Shown here: in pieces, positions 8,058 to 17,108 of the stretch
Layout: each line of letters begins with the position of its first letter
Numbering within the stretch: position 1 is the first letter of the stretch
Origin: Methylomonas sp. LW13
GTDB lineage: Bacteria; Pseudomonadota; Gammaproteobacteria; Methylococcales; Methylomonadaceae
Direction of reading: 5' to 3'
Assembly (NCBI RefSeq): GCF_016865255.1
Contig: NZ_CP033381.1
Span: 124,001 to 188,000 of the forward strand
DNA length: 64,000 nt
The notes under the pieces: generated by a model
Database searches by the model: none
Told to the model about the DNA's origin: nothing
What the model saw: the letters and a program-made list of their open reading frames with translations, nothing else
Translations under genes and position numbers: made by a program

Positions 8058-9149
8058 ATGAATGCTCGTTATAATGTTGCCATTGTAGGCCAAACAGGAG
8101 TGGGGAAAAGCACCTTCATAAACTATCTATATGGAGAATGCGTAGTAAAAGCCGACATCGGAAGGCCGGTCACTAAAAATGGATTTCATCCAGTAGAAAT
8201 GGAAATAAATGGTTTACCAGTTACCCTTTTTGATTCATGGGGCCTTGAAGTTGGAAAGCATGATCAATGGATGTCTGAGCTGAGCAAAGAGCTAGATAAA
8301 CGAGGCATAAATCAATCCGCCTCCGAATGGTTTCATTCTGTTTTTTATTGTATTCAAGCTGGCGGAAATAGAATACAAGATTGCGATATAGATATAATTA
8401 AAAAATTTATTGAAAACAATTACAACGTATCTGTAATTCTGACAAAATGCGATCAAGTTGGCGAAGATGACGAGAACGCCATGAGGCAAACAATACAGGC
8501 GTCTATTCAAGGTATCTCAGTAATTTCAGTTTGTAGTGAAGAAAAAAAGACGCGATCTGGCGAAACAAAGCCTTTTGGAAAGGGCGATGTGGAGCGCAAG
8601 GCTTTTTCTGATTTTTTTGATTCATTAATTATCCGTGTTCCGCTCAGATGCAACTACGTCATGAATGAAATAAAGAGAGATTGGCTAACAGATATTAAAG
8701 CCAAGATTAAAACTATAGGACACTTTGGTTCAAATGAAAGTGATGTAAGAGAAAAAATTAACGCGGATACAGATAAGTTATACAAAACGCTTGCATCACA
8801 AATTAATAAAGAAATCGATTCTACAATAAAAATGTATGGGACTTTTTCAGAAAAACTTGGTTACCCACCTTTTGAATCTAACGTACCATCAACTTCGTCA
8901 AATCATTTTCATAAAAAGTCTACTGATCTTAATCTAACTTGGTACCAAGCTCCAGTTTTTGCGGCATTGCTACCATTTTTGGCCGTTTATGCATTATTTG
9001 CAACTAAATCCACAACACAAGCCGAGTTTTTAGACGAACTTAATACTGTAGAATCAAAGGTTGATAAATATATTGATTCACAAACTAGGAATATTACAGA
9101 GAGACTTCAAGAGCTAAAGGCCGAGGTATTGTGCCCGACTGCTCATTAA
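8058..9149 (+). CDS. Second P-loop GTPase with C-terminal hydrophobic segment
   Basis: 363 residues. G1 is GQTGVGKS at residues 11-18, G3 is DSWG at 59-62, and G4 is a standard TKCD near residue 142. The middle third is charged and probably helical. One hydrophobic segment near residues 300-318 (APVFAALLPFLAVYALFA) could anchor the C-terminus, followed by a short helical tail. The architecture recalls dynamin-like or immunity-related GTPases of the HSR1 group, though similarity outside the G domain is not recognisable. It differs from its partner in lacking the DUF697-like domain. The base composition is clearly more AT-rich than flanking housekeeping genes, suggesting transfer. Confidence 0.8.
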   Translation: MNARYNVAIVGQTGVGKSTFINYLYGECVVKADIGRPVTKNGFHPVEMEINGLPVTLFDSWGLEVGKHDQWMSELSKELDKRGINQSASEWFHSVFYCIQAGGNRIQDCDIDIIKKFIENNYNVSVILTKCDQVGEDDENAMRQTIQASIQGISVISVCSEEKKTRSGETKPFGKGDVERKAFSDFFDSLIIRVPLRCNYVMNEIKRDWLTDIKAKIKTIGHFGSNESDVREKINADTDKLYKTLASQINKEIDSTIKMYGTFSEKLGYPPFESNVPSTSSNHFHKKSTDLNLTWYQAPVFAALLPFLAVYALFATKSTTQAEFLDELNTVESKVDKYIDSQTRNITERLQELKAEVLCPTAH

Positions 9150-9321
9150 TGGTTTGTTGCCATTTAAAAATATAACTGACAGAAGGATTAGGGTCGTAAC
9201 AAGACAATCAAGCCCTACTCAACCACTCCATGAGATATCAGAAAATCAAATTCCAACCACTTGATCGAGTTCAATGATAAAGATTGTCGGCCATCATTCC
9301 AACCTCATTCTGCAAATAGCC

Positions 9322-9351
9322 TTTTTATTTCCACATCACGACGAACTACGC
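9322..9351 (+). pseudogene. Possible remnant of a DUF1993 gene
   Basis: 20 bp identical to 4977-4996 of the DUF1993 gene (encoding YFHIT) followed by about 10 bp of partial match, then no further similarity. It sits in the otherwise featureless stretch 9150-9445. The match is short, so this is tentative. Confidence 0.3.
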
Positions 9352-9445
9352 CACTGTGGCGCTCTTCATCAGAACGCCAACCAGCCCCGTGCCTTTCCAG
9401 TTGCGATTTATAGCGGCCTGTGGAGTTATCAAAAAATGGTTCACG

Positions 9446-9785
9446 TTATTCACTGATGTTACGCAACCTTATGGTTTGTCCGATGCCATCAGAATCAGTG
9501 TCGCTATCGCGACTGGTTTGTGTTGCAGTCGGTTCTCGCACCGACCGGCGAGATACTTTCTTTTGCTCGGCCAAAAGAAAGTATCCAAAGAAAAGGCCGC
9601 CCGGATTCCGCCTAGATCCTGCGCTTCTCGCTTTTGGCGAGGGTTTTCGGAAGGGCTATCCTTAGCCCTCCGAAAACGAGCGGCATCCTTGCCGCTCCCC
9701 TAACGGGCTGTTCCCGCCAAAAGCTGCGATGCTCGGGGCGGAATAACGGGACAAAAAACCACAGCTGCGTAACATCAGTTATTCA
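9446..9785 (-). mobile_element. 326-bp MITE-like element, copy 2 (inverted relative to copy 1), with 7-bp target duplication
   Basis: The element spans 9453-9778, exactly the length of copy 1. Its 13-bp terminal inverted repeats are perfect (CTGATGTTACGCA at both ends). A perfect 7-bp duplication TTATTCA flanks it at 9446-9452 and 9779-9785. The target duplications of the two copies differ, so each inserted independently. Open frames crossing it contain a recurrent KRKYPKKRPPGF stretch that is an artefact of the repeat. Confidence 0.85.
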
Positions 9786-9928
9786 CATTGAAAATATTTA
9801 CGATGGAGTAGCTAAAGGAGACGTGGCGCAGACTTGCCGGTTTGCGTCGCTGCGAAAAGATCGGACCGGTGAGCGTCGTATCGATCCCAGTGCCCGGCGT
9901 TAGCCAGGGAGGGCCAGGTGTCTTCTGC

Positions 9929-10948
9929 TCACAGCATCTTGACGACGACTTTCCCCTTCGAACGCCCTTGGGCGAGGTAGGCAAGCGCATCTTTGGCTTC
10001 CTCGAACGGAAATACCTTGTCGATCACGGGCTTGATGCACTCGGCTTCGAGGAGTTTGCCGATTTCACTGAGTTGATCGCCATCGGGACGCACGAACAGA
10101 AATGAGTAAGTGACTGCCCGTTTTCTGGCAAGCCGCATGATCTTGCGGCTCATCAGCCCGAATACGAACCTGAGGAAGAAATTCAAGCGCTTGGCATCCG
10201 CGAACGCCGCATCCAACGGCCCGATCAGCGAGACGATCTTGCCTCCCGGCTTGAGGATGCCGACGGTTCTCTCGAGTTCGGCCCCCTTGAGCGTGCCAAG
10301 CACCACGTCGTAGTCGCCCAGCACTTTCTCGAAATCTTGCTTCTTGTAGTCGACGACTTCATCGGCTCCCAGGCTGCGCACCAGTTCAACGTTGCCGGTG
10401 CTGGTGGTGGTTGCCACCGTGGCGCCAAGGTGCTTTGCCAGTTGGATCGCAAAGGTGCCAATGCCGCCTGAGCCTGCCGGGATGAACAGCTTCTGGCCGG
10501 CGCGAAGATTGGCGCGTTCCTTCAGCGCTTGCCAGGAGGTAAGCCCGACCATCGGAATGGATGCGGCCTGCACGAAATCCAGATTGGCCGGCTTCAGCGC
10601 GGCGGCGCTCTCCGGCACCACCGCGAATTCGGCAAGCGACCCCGTGCCAAGATCGAAGATACTGGCGAAGACCGCATCGCCGGGCTTGAAGCGCGTTACG
10701 TTGCTGCCGACCTCAGTCACCACACCCGCCAGATCGCTGCCCAGCGTGGCCGGCAACTGGAAATGCAGGACCGGTTTGAACATCCCGGTTGGAATCATGT
10801 TGTCGATCGGGTTCAGGCCCGCGGCGTGGACTTTTACCAGCAGTTCGTCAGCCTTCAGTGTGGGACGAGAAATGTCGGAAAAACCGATCTCGGGCGACTT
10901 GCTATAGCGTTTGAAGGTGAGGGTTTTCATGGTTAATGTGCTATTCAC
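9929..10948 (-). CDS. NADP-dependent quinone-oxidoreductase-like alcohol dehydrogenase (MDR family)
   Basis: 339 residues, medium-chain dehydrogenase/reductase of the zinc-independent quinone oxidoreductase type. The N-terminal GroES-like domain contains VHAAGLNPIDNMIPTG, and the nucleotide-binding motif reads AGSGGIGTFAIQLAK. The catalytic zinc cysteine/histidine pattern of true alcohol dehydrogenases is not seen. The start is a GTG at 10948, supported by AAGGA just upstream; an internal ATG at 10930 lacks a site. It lies 82 nt after the SDR gene and is probably in the HxlR-controlled group. A role in quinone or reactive aldehyde reduction is inference. Confidence 0.82.
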   Translation of the reverse strand: MNSTLTMKTLTFKRYSKSPEIGFSDISRPTLKADELLVKVHAAGLNPIDNMIPTGMFKPVLHFQLPATLGSDLAGVVTEVGSNVTRFKPGDAVFASIFDLGTGSLAEFAVVPESAAALKPANLDFVQAASIPMVGLTSWQALKERANLRAGQKLFIPAGSGGIGTFAIQLAKHLGATVATTTSTGNVELVRSLGADEVVDYKKQDFEKVLGDYDVVLGTLKGAELERTVGILKPGGKIVSLIGPLDAAFADAKRLNFFLRFVFGLMSRKIMRLARKRAVTYSFLFVRPDGDQLSEIGKLLEAECIKPVIDKVFPFEEAKDALAYLAQGRSKGKVVVKML

Positions 10949-11030
10949 AAAAAATTCCTTGTTGCTAAGTTCAGACTAAATCGGTGTTGAAATGCGACTT
11001 GGTTTCCATAACGCTGGACGACGAACGCCT

Positions 11031-11873
11031 TCATGACATTTGTGGTTTTTTTATTGCGTCGAGCCGCAGATCTTTACGAAGCCCTGCGTCCAATACGCGA
11101 GCAGGCGCAAATCGGCGTAGCAAGCTCAAGCGCTTAGCGAGACCGCCCGCGGTATATCGGAGCTTGGGACGAGCCGATCTGGCCGCTTTCAGCACCACAT
11201 CGGCCACGACTTCCGGCTCATCGGCAATAGCCATAACTTCCTCCAACACCTTATCTAATGCCGCGCGGGTTTCGTGGTATTCCTCAAGCTGCGAATCGGC
11301 CGCCATTAGGTTCGCGTCGAACTTCGTTTTTGTGTATGCGGGCTCGATGACCGAGACCCGGATGCCTCGGGTACGCAACTCGTGGTCTAGCGATTCCGAA
11401 TAGCCTTCGATCGCGTGCTTGCTCGCGGCATAAATGGCCATATACGGCATCGGCAATACGCCAAGTACCGAGCCGATGTTGATGATGCGACCGCTGCCTT
11501 GGCGCCGCATATGGGGTGTAACGGCGCGAGTCATGCGGACGATGCCGAAGAAGTTCGTATCAAAAACCGACTGGGACTGTTCAATCGAACTCTCTTCCGC
11601 TCCAGCAGGCGCAACCCCGAAGCCGGCGTTGTTCACCAGCAGGTCAATGCGTCCTTCCCGTTGCATCACCTCGCTAACGGCAGCTTCGACGGAAACATCG
11701 CTAGTCACGTCGAGAGGCAGCATCTGAAAAGAACGTTGACCGGTTTGGGCGCCCCGTCTGCTGGTCCCGTAGACCTTGTAGCCAGCCGCGGTCAGCCGCA
11801 GAGCGGTTGCTTCGCCGATGCCCGAGGATGCGCCGGTAACCAGCGCGACACTAATATTTTGCTTAATACTCAT
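11031..11873 (-). CDS. Short-chain dehydrogenase/reductase
   Basis: 280 residues, classical SDR. The cofactor motif TGASSGIG lies at the N-terminus, NNAG follows in the middle, and the catalytic YAASK motif comes after a serine in INIGSVLG. An Arg pair following the glycine motif (GTSRRG) suggests NADPH preference. Its start is separated from the divergent hxlR gene by a 100-bp region carrying a palindromic operator. The substrate is unknown. Confidence 0.85.
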   Translation of the reverse strand: MSIKQNISVALVTGASSGIGEATALRLTAAGYKVYGTSRRGAQTGQRSFQMLPLDVTSDVSVEAAVSEVMQREGRIDLLVNNAGFGVAPAGAEESSIEQSQSVFDTNFFGIVRMTRAVTPHMRRQGSGRIINIGSVLGVLPMPYMAIYAASKHAIEGYSESLDHELRTRGIRVSVIEPAYTKTKFDANLMAADSQLEEYHETRAALDKVLEEVMAIADEPEVVADVVLKAARSARPKLRYTAGGLAKRLSLLRRFAPARVLDAGLRKDLRLDAIKKPQMS

Positions 11874-11929
11874 AACTCAAATCTCCTTGCGGGGTGGATT
11901 GTCTATCATCTAAGTGTTACTATCATTTC

Positions 11930-11971
11930 GGTAGTTATGTTACTACCAATTTGAAAGCAAGTCACTACCAA
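11930..11971. promoter_or_regulatory. Probable HxlR-family operator between SDR and hxlR genes
   Basis: Perfect inverted repeat GGTAGT-N6-ACTACC at 11930-11947, with a third half-site ACTACCAA at 11964-11971 repeating the one at 11942-11949. HxlR-type winged-helix dimers bind palindromes of this size. The site lies between the divergent genes, so the regulator probably controls both. The inverted repeat is seen; the binding is inferred. Confidence 0.55.
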
Positions 11972-11977
11972 AATTGT

Positions 11978-12421
11978 ATGAACGATAAAAATATTTGTGA
12001 TGACCCTTGTCCAATCGCGCGCTGCTTGGCTTTTCTGGGAGACGCATGGAGTCTTTTGATTCTGCGGGATGCCCATTTCGGCCTCACCCGCTTTGACCAG
12101 TTTCGGAAAAACCTGGGAATCGGACCCGCGATCCTGACCCGCAGATTGGCGACTCTGACAGCGGAAGGCTTGTTGGAAAAAAGGCTTTATTCGGAACGCC
12201 CGCCGCGTGAGGAGTATGTGTTGACTGCCGCCGGCCGCGATTTTCTGCCGGTGCTGTTCACGATGGGTGCCTGGGGACGTCAATATCGCGGCGAGGGCCA
12301 ACTGGTGCGCATCTTGGACGCAGAAACGGGGGCAGAAATCAGACCGGTGCTTGTGGATGAGGTCACCGGGATAAAGATCGGGAATCGGCCGATACGCATT
12401 GTCGAGCCGGATGGCGACTAG
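11978..12421 (+). CDS. HxlR-family winged-helix transcriptional regulator
   Basis: 147 residues from the ATG at 11978. A longer open frame back to 11894 runs through the operator and is not used here. The N-terminus has Cys residues in DDPCPIARCLAFLGDAWSLL, the position of the redox- or electrophile-sensing cysteine in HypR/QorR-type members. The winged helix follows (FDQFRKNLGIGPAILTRRL, then LTAEGLLEKR and the wing RPPREEYVLTAAG). Family members commonly control a neighbouring quinone or aldehyde oxidoreductase, which fits the divergent SDR/MDR genes. Confidence 0.85.
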   Translation: MNDKNICDDPCPIARCLAFLGDAWSLLILRDAHFGLTRFDQFRKNLGIGPAILTRRLATLTAEGLLEKRLYSERPPREEYVLTAAGRDFLPVLFTMGAWGRQYRGEGQLVRILDAETGAEIRPVLVDEVTGIKIGNRPIRIVEPDGD

Positions 12422-12563
12422 GGGTTATTGCCGCTTTGGCCTGCGCTTTTATTTGGTTGCCCAGTTAAAACGGCAACAGCCCTAATCAAACAAAGGGGTT
12501 TATGCAAAAAATCCGCTGTCGGAAATGGCACATATTTCAGCCATTCGCCGCAATGGCTGAGCG

Positions 12564-14048
12564 TCAGCAAGCTCGCCGGGTAGATGCCGCCAACGCTTCC
12601 AGCAAGGTGAAATTGCAATGCGTTGCCAGACAATCAGCCAGACGCTCGATGCCGGCTTCGCGCAACGCATTGAAATCCAGGGCTTGCGCTTGCCGATAGC
12701 CTGCCCAATGCAACAGCGCATCGCAGGCGGCAGGCAAATCGAATAAACCGTGCAGATAACTGCCCGCCACCTGTCCGTCTGCCGAAACGGCGCCATCGTG
12801 ACCATCCGCTAGCGAAAATAAGGGTTGTGCCAGCGCCGGACCGCTACTGACGCCCAGATGAATCTCGTAGCCCGCCACCTTTGTCGTTTGCCCATAAAAC
12901 GTGCCGGTGGTTTGTTTCAAGCATTTTTCCGCGTGCAAAATCGTCTGCATATCCAATAAATCCAGGCCGGCAGCACTACCGGCCGGACCTTCCAATCCGA
13001 GCGGGTCGTCTATGCTTTTGCCCAACATCTGAAAGCCGCCGCAAATCCCCAGCAGTTTGCCGCCGTAACGCAAATGGCGAGCAATAAATTTGTCCCAGCC
13101 TTGCTCTCTAAGACGGGCTAAATCACTACGCACCGATTTGCTGCCGGGTAGCACAATCAAGTCTGCACCGGCTACCTGGTCTGGACTTTTCGCAAAACTG
13201 ACCTGTACGCCGGGGTGCAATTGCAATGGATCGAAATCGGTATGATTGCTGAAGCTGGGCAAATGCGGTACGACGATGTGAAACGCGCCGGTTTGGCCCT
13301 GTTGGGCATGCCGAGTGGATAAGGCATCTTCGGCTTCCAGATAAAGATCGTGCAGATACGGTAGCACGGCCAACACCGGCTTGCCGGTTCGCTGTTCCAG
13401 CCAGTCCAAACCGGGTTTTAGCAGCGCAATATCGCCCCGGAAGCGGTTGATGACAAAACCGATTACGCGCTGTTGTTCGCTTGCCGACAGCAATTCCAGC
13501 GTGCCGACCAAGTGCGCAAACACGCCGCCACGGTCAATGTCGGCGATCAGAATCACCGGACAATCCACCGCTTCGGCAAAGCCCATGTTGGCGATGTCGC
13601 CTGCGCGCAAATTGATCTCTGCCGGACTGCCGGCACCTTCGACAATCAGCATCTGGTACTGAGCGCCCAAGCGCTGCCACGATTCCAGAACCGCTTGCTT
13701 GGCGACTTTTTTATAATCGTGGTATTGGCTGGCCGATTGGTTTTGCAGGACTTTGCCGTGAATAATCACTTGCGCGGTGGTGTCGGTATTGGGCTTGAGC
13801 AGCACCGGATTCATATCGCTATGCGGCGGCAAACCGCAGGCTGCGGCTTGGGCGGCTTGGGCGCGGCCGATCTCGCCGCCGTCGACGGTTACCGCGCTAT
13901 TCAATGCCATGTTTTGCGGCTTGAATGGCGCGACGGCGATGCCTTGACGCCGGTAATAACGGCACAAGGCCGTCACCAAGGTACTTTTGCCGGCATCGGA
14001 GGTGGTGCCTTGCACCATCAGGGCGTGGAAAGGCGGCTTAGGATGCAT
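12564..14048 (-). CDS. cobQ: Cobyric acid synthase CobQ
   Basis: 494 residues. CobQ amidates the b, d, e and g side chains of adenosylcobyrinic acid diamide using glutamine and ATP. The N-terminal dethiobiotin-synthetase-like ATPase has [19 protein letters not shown]. The C-terminal glutamine amidotransferase has the nucleophile Cys in [12 protein letters not shown]. The start at 14048 (MHPKPPF) overlaps the bluB 3' end by 11 nt; an upstream extension in frame is not protein-like. It is the last gene of the cobalamin cluster. Confidence 0.92.
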   Translation of the reverse strand: MHPKPPFHALMVQGTTSDAGKSTLVTALCRYYRRQGIAVAPFKPQNMALNSAVTVDGGEIGRAQAAQAAACGLPPHSDMNPVLLKPNTDTTAQVIIHGKVLQNQSASQYHDYKKVAKQAVLESWQRLGAQYQMLIVEGAGSPAEINLRAGDIANMGFAEAVDCPVILIADIDRGGVFAHLVGTLELLSASEQQRVIGFVINRFRGDIALLKPGLDWLEQRTGKPVLAVLPYLHDLYLEAEDALSTRHAQQGQTGAFHIVVPHLPSFSNHTDFDPLQLHPGVQVSFAKSPDQVAGADLIVLPGSKSVRSDLARLREQGWDKFIARHLRYGGKLLGICGGFQMLGKSIDDPLGLEGPAGSAAGLDLLDMQTILHAEKCLKQTTGTFYGQTTKVAGYEIHLGVSSGPALAQPLFSLADGHDGAVSADGQVAGSYLHGLFDLPAACDALLHWAGYRQAQALDFNALREAGIERLADCLATHCNFTLLEALAASTRRAC

Positions 14049-14751
14049 CGGGCCAGCCGTTTTCGTAGACAAACGCCGATAAAGGTTGCGGCGTTGCCCA
14101 GTTTTCCAGTTCCAACATGGGTTTGGGGTAAAACTCGGCGACATGGCCCAAGCAAAGCACCGCAATCGGCCGGCTACCGGTGGGCATTTTCAATAGTTGC
14201 GCCAATGCGTCCGGATCGAATAGCGATACCCAACCCAGCCCCAGGCCTTCGGCGCGGGCCGCCAGCCACAGATTTTGAATCGCGCAGGCCGCCGAGGCCA
14301 GATCCATTTCCGGCAGTGTGCGCCGACCGAATATGTGTTGCTCGCGCCGGTCCGGCAAAGCGACGATCAGCAATTCACCGCAATCGAGTATGCCTTCCAC
14401 TTTAAGCTTCATGAATTCGTCGTGCCGTTCGGCGAGGGCTTCGGCGGTAAGTTTGCGTTCCTGTTCGACCAGCGCGTAAATATCATTACGTAAACAGCGA
14501 TCAGTGACGCGGATAAAGCGCCAGGGCTGCATCAAGCCGACGCTGCCGGCCTGATGCGCGGCTTGTAATAGACGTGCCAGGACTTCGGCATCGACCGGAT
14601 CGGAAAGAAAATGCCGCATGTCGCGGCGTTCGGCGATGGCGCGATAGACGCCGGCGAGTTGTTGGTCAGGGAAGCGGTGCGCGGCAGAGGCGTCTTGCGG
14701 TGCAGATTTGTGCTCGGGAGTTGCCGGCGAACGCGGCGATTGCTGTGTCAT
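14038..14751 (-). CDS. bluB: 5,6-dimethylbenzimidazole synthase BluB
   Basis: 237 residues, nitroreductase-fold flavin destructase that makes the lower ligand base of B12 from FMNH2 and oxygen. The N-terminal RRDMRHF, then [10 protein letters not shown] and [12 protein letters not shown], are family-typical. The ATG overlaps the cobS stop codon (ATGA). Its presence implies the organism makes its own dimethylbenzimidazole aerobically, consistent with an obligate aerobe. Confidence 0.92.
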   Translation of the reverse strand: MTQQSPRSPATPEHKSAPQDASAAHRFPDQQLAGVYRAIAERRDMRHFLSDPVDAEVLARLLQAAHQAGSVGLMQPWRFIRVTDRCLRNDIYALVEQERKLTAEALAERHDEFMKLKVEGILDCGELLIVALPDRREQHIFGRRTLPEMDLASAACAIQNLWLAARAEGLGLGWVSLFDPDALAQLLKMPTGSRPIAVLCLGHVAEFYPKPMLELENWATPQPLSAFVYENGWPDAS

Positions 14752-15470
14752 TGCAGCATGGCAACCATTAGCACGGCGGCTTCCGTTAGCTCGACCGCCG
14801 CACCGTAAACGTCGCCGGTTACCCCGCCCAAGCGCGAGACCGCGGTTTGCCGTACCCAACATAGTAAGCCTCCGGCGAACAGTACGGCCGGTAAACCTAA
14901 AAACACCGCGGCAGTCAGGACGCTAATCACCAACACCGCTTGGATATGCGCTCTTGGCAATTGTTGCAATAGCGCCTCGGCCAGGCCTTTTGGGCGAATA
15001 TAGTCAGTTGTCAGCATCAAACCCAGAATTGCGGTTCGGCCTAAAACCGGGGCCAGCAGCAAGGGGGCGAGGCGAGTTTGCTCGAACATAGAGGTCAGCG
15101 CGGCAAACTTCAGGACTAAAACCAGCACCAGCAAGCTAACCGCAATCGGTCCGGAAGCCGGATCTTTCATGATTTGCAGGCTACGCTGTTTGTCGCCGTA
15201 GCCGCCGACCCAAGCATCGGCGCAATCGGCCAAACCGTCCAAATGCAGGCCACCGGTCAGTAAGACCCAGCCGGCCAAGACGATAGCCGCCAACAGCATG
15301 GGCGCACTGCCGGCAAACAGTATCGGCGGCAGGCTTAGGAGCATACCCAGCAGCAGGCCGACCGCCGGATAGTACAAAACCGAACGTCCCAACACGGGAG
15401 CGCCAGCCGCGTCACGACAACTAACGGGGATGCGGGTCAGAAATTGCAAGGCAAGCAGAAAAGCATCCAC
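14748..15470 (-). CDS. cobS: Adenosylcobinamide-GDP ribazoletransferase CobS
   Basis: 240 residues, integral membrane enzyme joining adenosylcobinamide-GDP with alpha-ribazole. The signature GGLHLDGLADCADAW is followed by several hydrophobic segments. The N-terminus FLLALQFLTRIPV is typical. It starts 2 nt after the TM2-protein stop and overlaps bluB by 4 nt, indicating translational coupling. Confidence 0.92.
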   Translation of the reverse strand: MDAFLLALQFLTRIPVSCRDAAGAPVLGRSVLYYPAVGLLLGMLLSLPPILFAGSAPMLLAAIVLAGWVLLTGGLHLDGLADCADAWVGGYGDKQRSLQIMKDPASGPIAVSLLVLVLVLKFAALTSMFEQTRLAPLLLAPVLGRTAILGLMLTTDYIRPKGLAEALLQQLPRAHIQAVLVISVLTAAVFLGLPAVLFAGGLLCWVRQTAVSRLGGVTGDVYGAAVELTEAAVLMVAMLQ

Positions 15471-15472
15471 GA

Positions 15473-15886
15473 TTATTTAAGATGACGTCCCTTGGCATCT
15501 TTATAGATGTGGCCGGTAGCAATTAATACGCCCTCAATGAAGCCCCACATGACGCCAAAACCGCCGGTAACCAGCGTGACTACGGCTTGGGTGAAGCCGA
15601 GGAAATAGAAGCCCAGATAAATGCGATGCAAGCCGATCGCGCCGAACGCGATCCCTAGCAAAGCCGCGACCAACTTGCTTTTGACTGGCTTGGCTTCCAT
15701 TAGATAAGCGCCGACCAGGCTGACGTCGGTGACTTTATCTTCGTCGTGATCGAAATCCACATCATCGCCGACTTTGGGCGGCGCTTCCGATGTCCATTGA
15801 TCCAGGTGGAATTCGTAGAATTGACCTTCGTATTTGATCACGCCGGTCTGGCATCTTTCATCGTAACTTTCTATGTGTCCTAGCAT
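15473..15886 (-). CDS. TM2 domain-containing membrane protein
   Basis: 137 residues from the ATG at 15886. An in-frame TTG 12 nt earlier is possible. The N-terminal 60 residues are acidic and beta-rich and resemble a small cold-shock-like fold (GVIKYEGQFYEFHLDQW). Residues about 70-125 form a TM2 module, seen as GAIGLHRIYLGFYFLGFTQ and a second hydrophobic helix. The function is unknown. It sits between cobT and cobS and abuts cobS by 2 nt, but there is no known link to cobalamin synthesis. A 174-nt gap separates it from cobT. Confidence 0.75.
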   Translation of the reverse strand: MLGHIESYDERCQTGVIKYEGQFYEFHLDQWTSEAPPKVGDDVDFDHDEDKVTDVSLVGAYLMEAKPVKSKLVAALLGIAFGAIGLHRIYLGFYFLGFTQAVVTLVTGGFGVMWGFIEGVLIATGHIYKDAKGRHLK

Positions 15887-16060
15887 GTTGTTTACCAAAT
15901 CAGTTGTATGTTTTTATTATTATGTGCAGCTGCCATTAGGACAGTTGCCGGTCGCAAAGCAAGCTCGACGTCAGCCCAGCTTATTTTTCGCGGCTAATGA
16001 TACGGGAAAGCCCAAGGCCCCGCCATTGCGCTTGACGCAGCTTGCTAACGCAAGCCTATT

Positions 16061-17101
16061 TCAGGCAGTAGAGACTTGCGCTTGACTGAATGTGGCCATT
16101 TCATTGTGTAAACGACAGGCCATTTGCAGTAAGGGTACCGCCAACACCGCGCCGCTACCCTCGCCCAGACGCATCTGCAGATTCAATAACGGCTGAGCGT
16201 TCAAGGCTTGCAGGACGCGGGCATGGCCTTTTTCCGCGGAACAATGGCCGTAAAAAAACCAGTCCACGCAGCCGGGATTGATCCCCACCGCCAGCAACGC
16301 CGCGACACTGCTGATAAAGCCATCTATCAACACCGGCAGACCTTGCTGGGCGGCGCTGATATAGGCTGCAGTGAGCGCGGCGATTTCAAAACCGCCCAAG
16401 GTTTTTAAAATATCCAAAGGCGATTGCAGAGCCGCTTGGTGGAGCTGTAAGGCGGAGTCGATAACACGGGCTTTGTGATCGATTTGTCCGGCGTTCAAAC
16501 CGGTGCCGGCGCCGGTAATCTCGGCGGCCGGTATCCGCAAACTGGCGGCAGTTAAAGCGCTGGCGCTGGTGGTATTGGCGATGCCCATTTCCCCGCCGAT
16601 AAACAAATCGGCGCCGTTCGCTACCGCCCGCTCGACGGCAGCCCGGCCAGCGGCCAAGGCTATCGTTAACTGTTCGTCGTTCATCGACGCTGTCCGTGAA
16701 AAATTAGCGGTGCCGGCACCGGCTCGATGGCTGATTACATTGGGTAAGGCCACTGGCTGCAATAGACCGACATCGACGACTTCGAAATAGGCATCGACAT
16801 GCCGGGCCAGCACATTCACCGCGGCACCGCCGGCCGCGAAGTTTTTTACCATTTCCATCGTTACCACTTGCGGAAATGCCGAGACACCTTCCTCGGCAAT
16901 GCCGTGATCGGCGGCAAATACGCTGACATGGATTTTTTCCAGTTTAGGTATTTCCCGGCGCTGCATCGCCGCCAACCTGACCGCGCAATCCTCCAGCAAG
17001 CCCAAGGAGCCGGGCGGCTTGGTCAATTGTGCTTGCCTGCTTAAAGCTTGTTGGTAATAAGCGGCATCAGGCGCGGCAATCGGCGCGGATAAACTGTTCA
17101 T
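16061..17101 (-). CDS. cobT: Nicotinate-nucleotide-dimethylbenzimidazole phosphoribosyltransferase CobT
   Basis: 346 residues. The enzyme activates dimethylbenzimidazole to alpha-ribazole phosphate. TKPPGSLG near the N-terminus and the catalytic glutamate in HCSAEKGHARVL are present, and GGEMGIANTTSA lies in the middle. The ATG at 17101 lies 7 nt after the cobU stop; a longer upstream frame overlaps cobU and is rejected. The product works with BluB upstream and CobS downstream in the same pathway. Confidence 0.93.
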   Translation of the reverse strand: MNSLSAPIAAPDAAYYQQALSRQAQLTKPPGSLGLLEDCAVRLAAMQRREIPKLEKIHVSVFAADHGIAEEGVSAFPQVVTMEMVKNFAAGGAAVNVLARHVDAYFEVVDVGLLQPVALPNVISHRAGAGTANFSRTASMNDEQLTIALAAGRAAVERAVANGADLFIGGEMGIANTTSASALTAASLRIPAAEITGAGTGLNAGQIDHKARVIDSALQLHQAALQSPLDILKTLGGFEIAALTAAYISAAQQGLPVLIDGFISSVAALLAVGINPGCVDWFFYGHCSAEKGHARVLQALNAQPLLNLQMRLGEGSGAVLAVPLLQMACRLHNEMATFSQAQVSTA

Positions 17102-17108
17102 AATCAAA

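Noticed and set aside
2481-9785. Composite transposon formed by the two inverted MITE copies
   Set aside because: Each copy has its own different 7-bp target duplication, so they inserted separately. A single composite insertion would share one duplication outside the pair.
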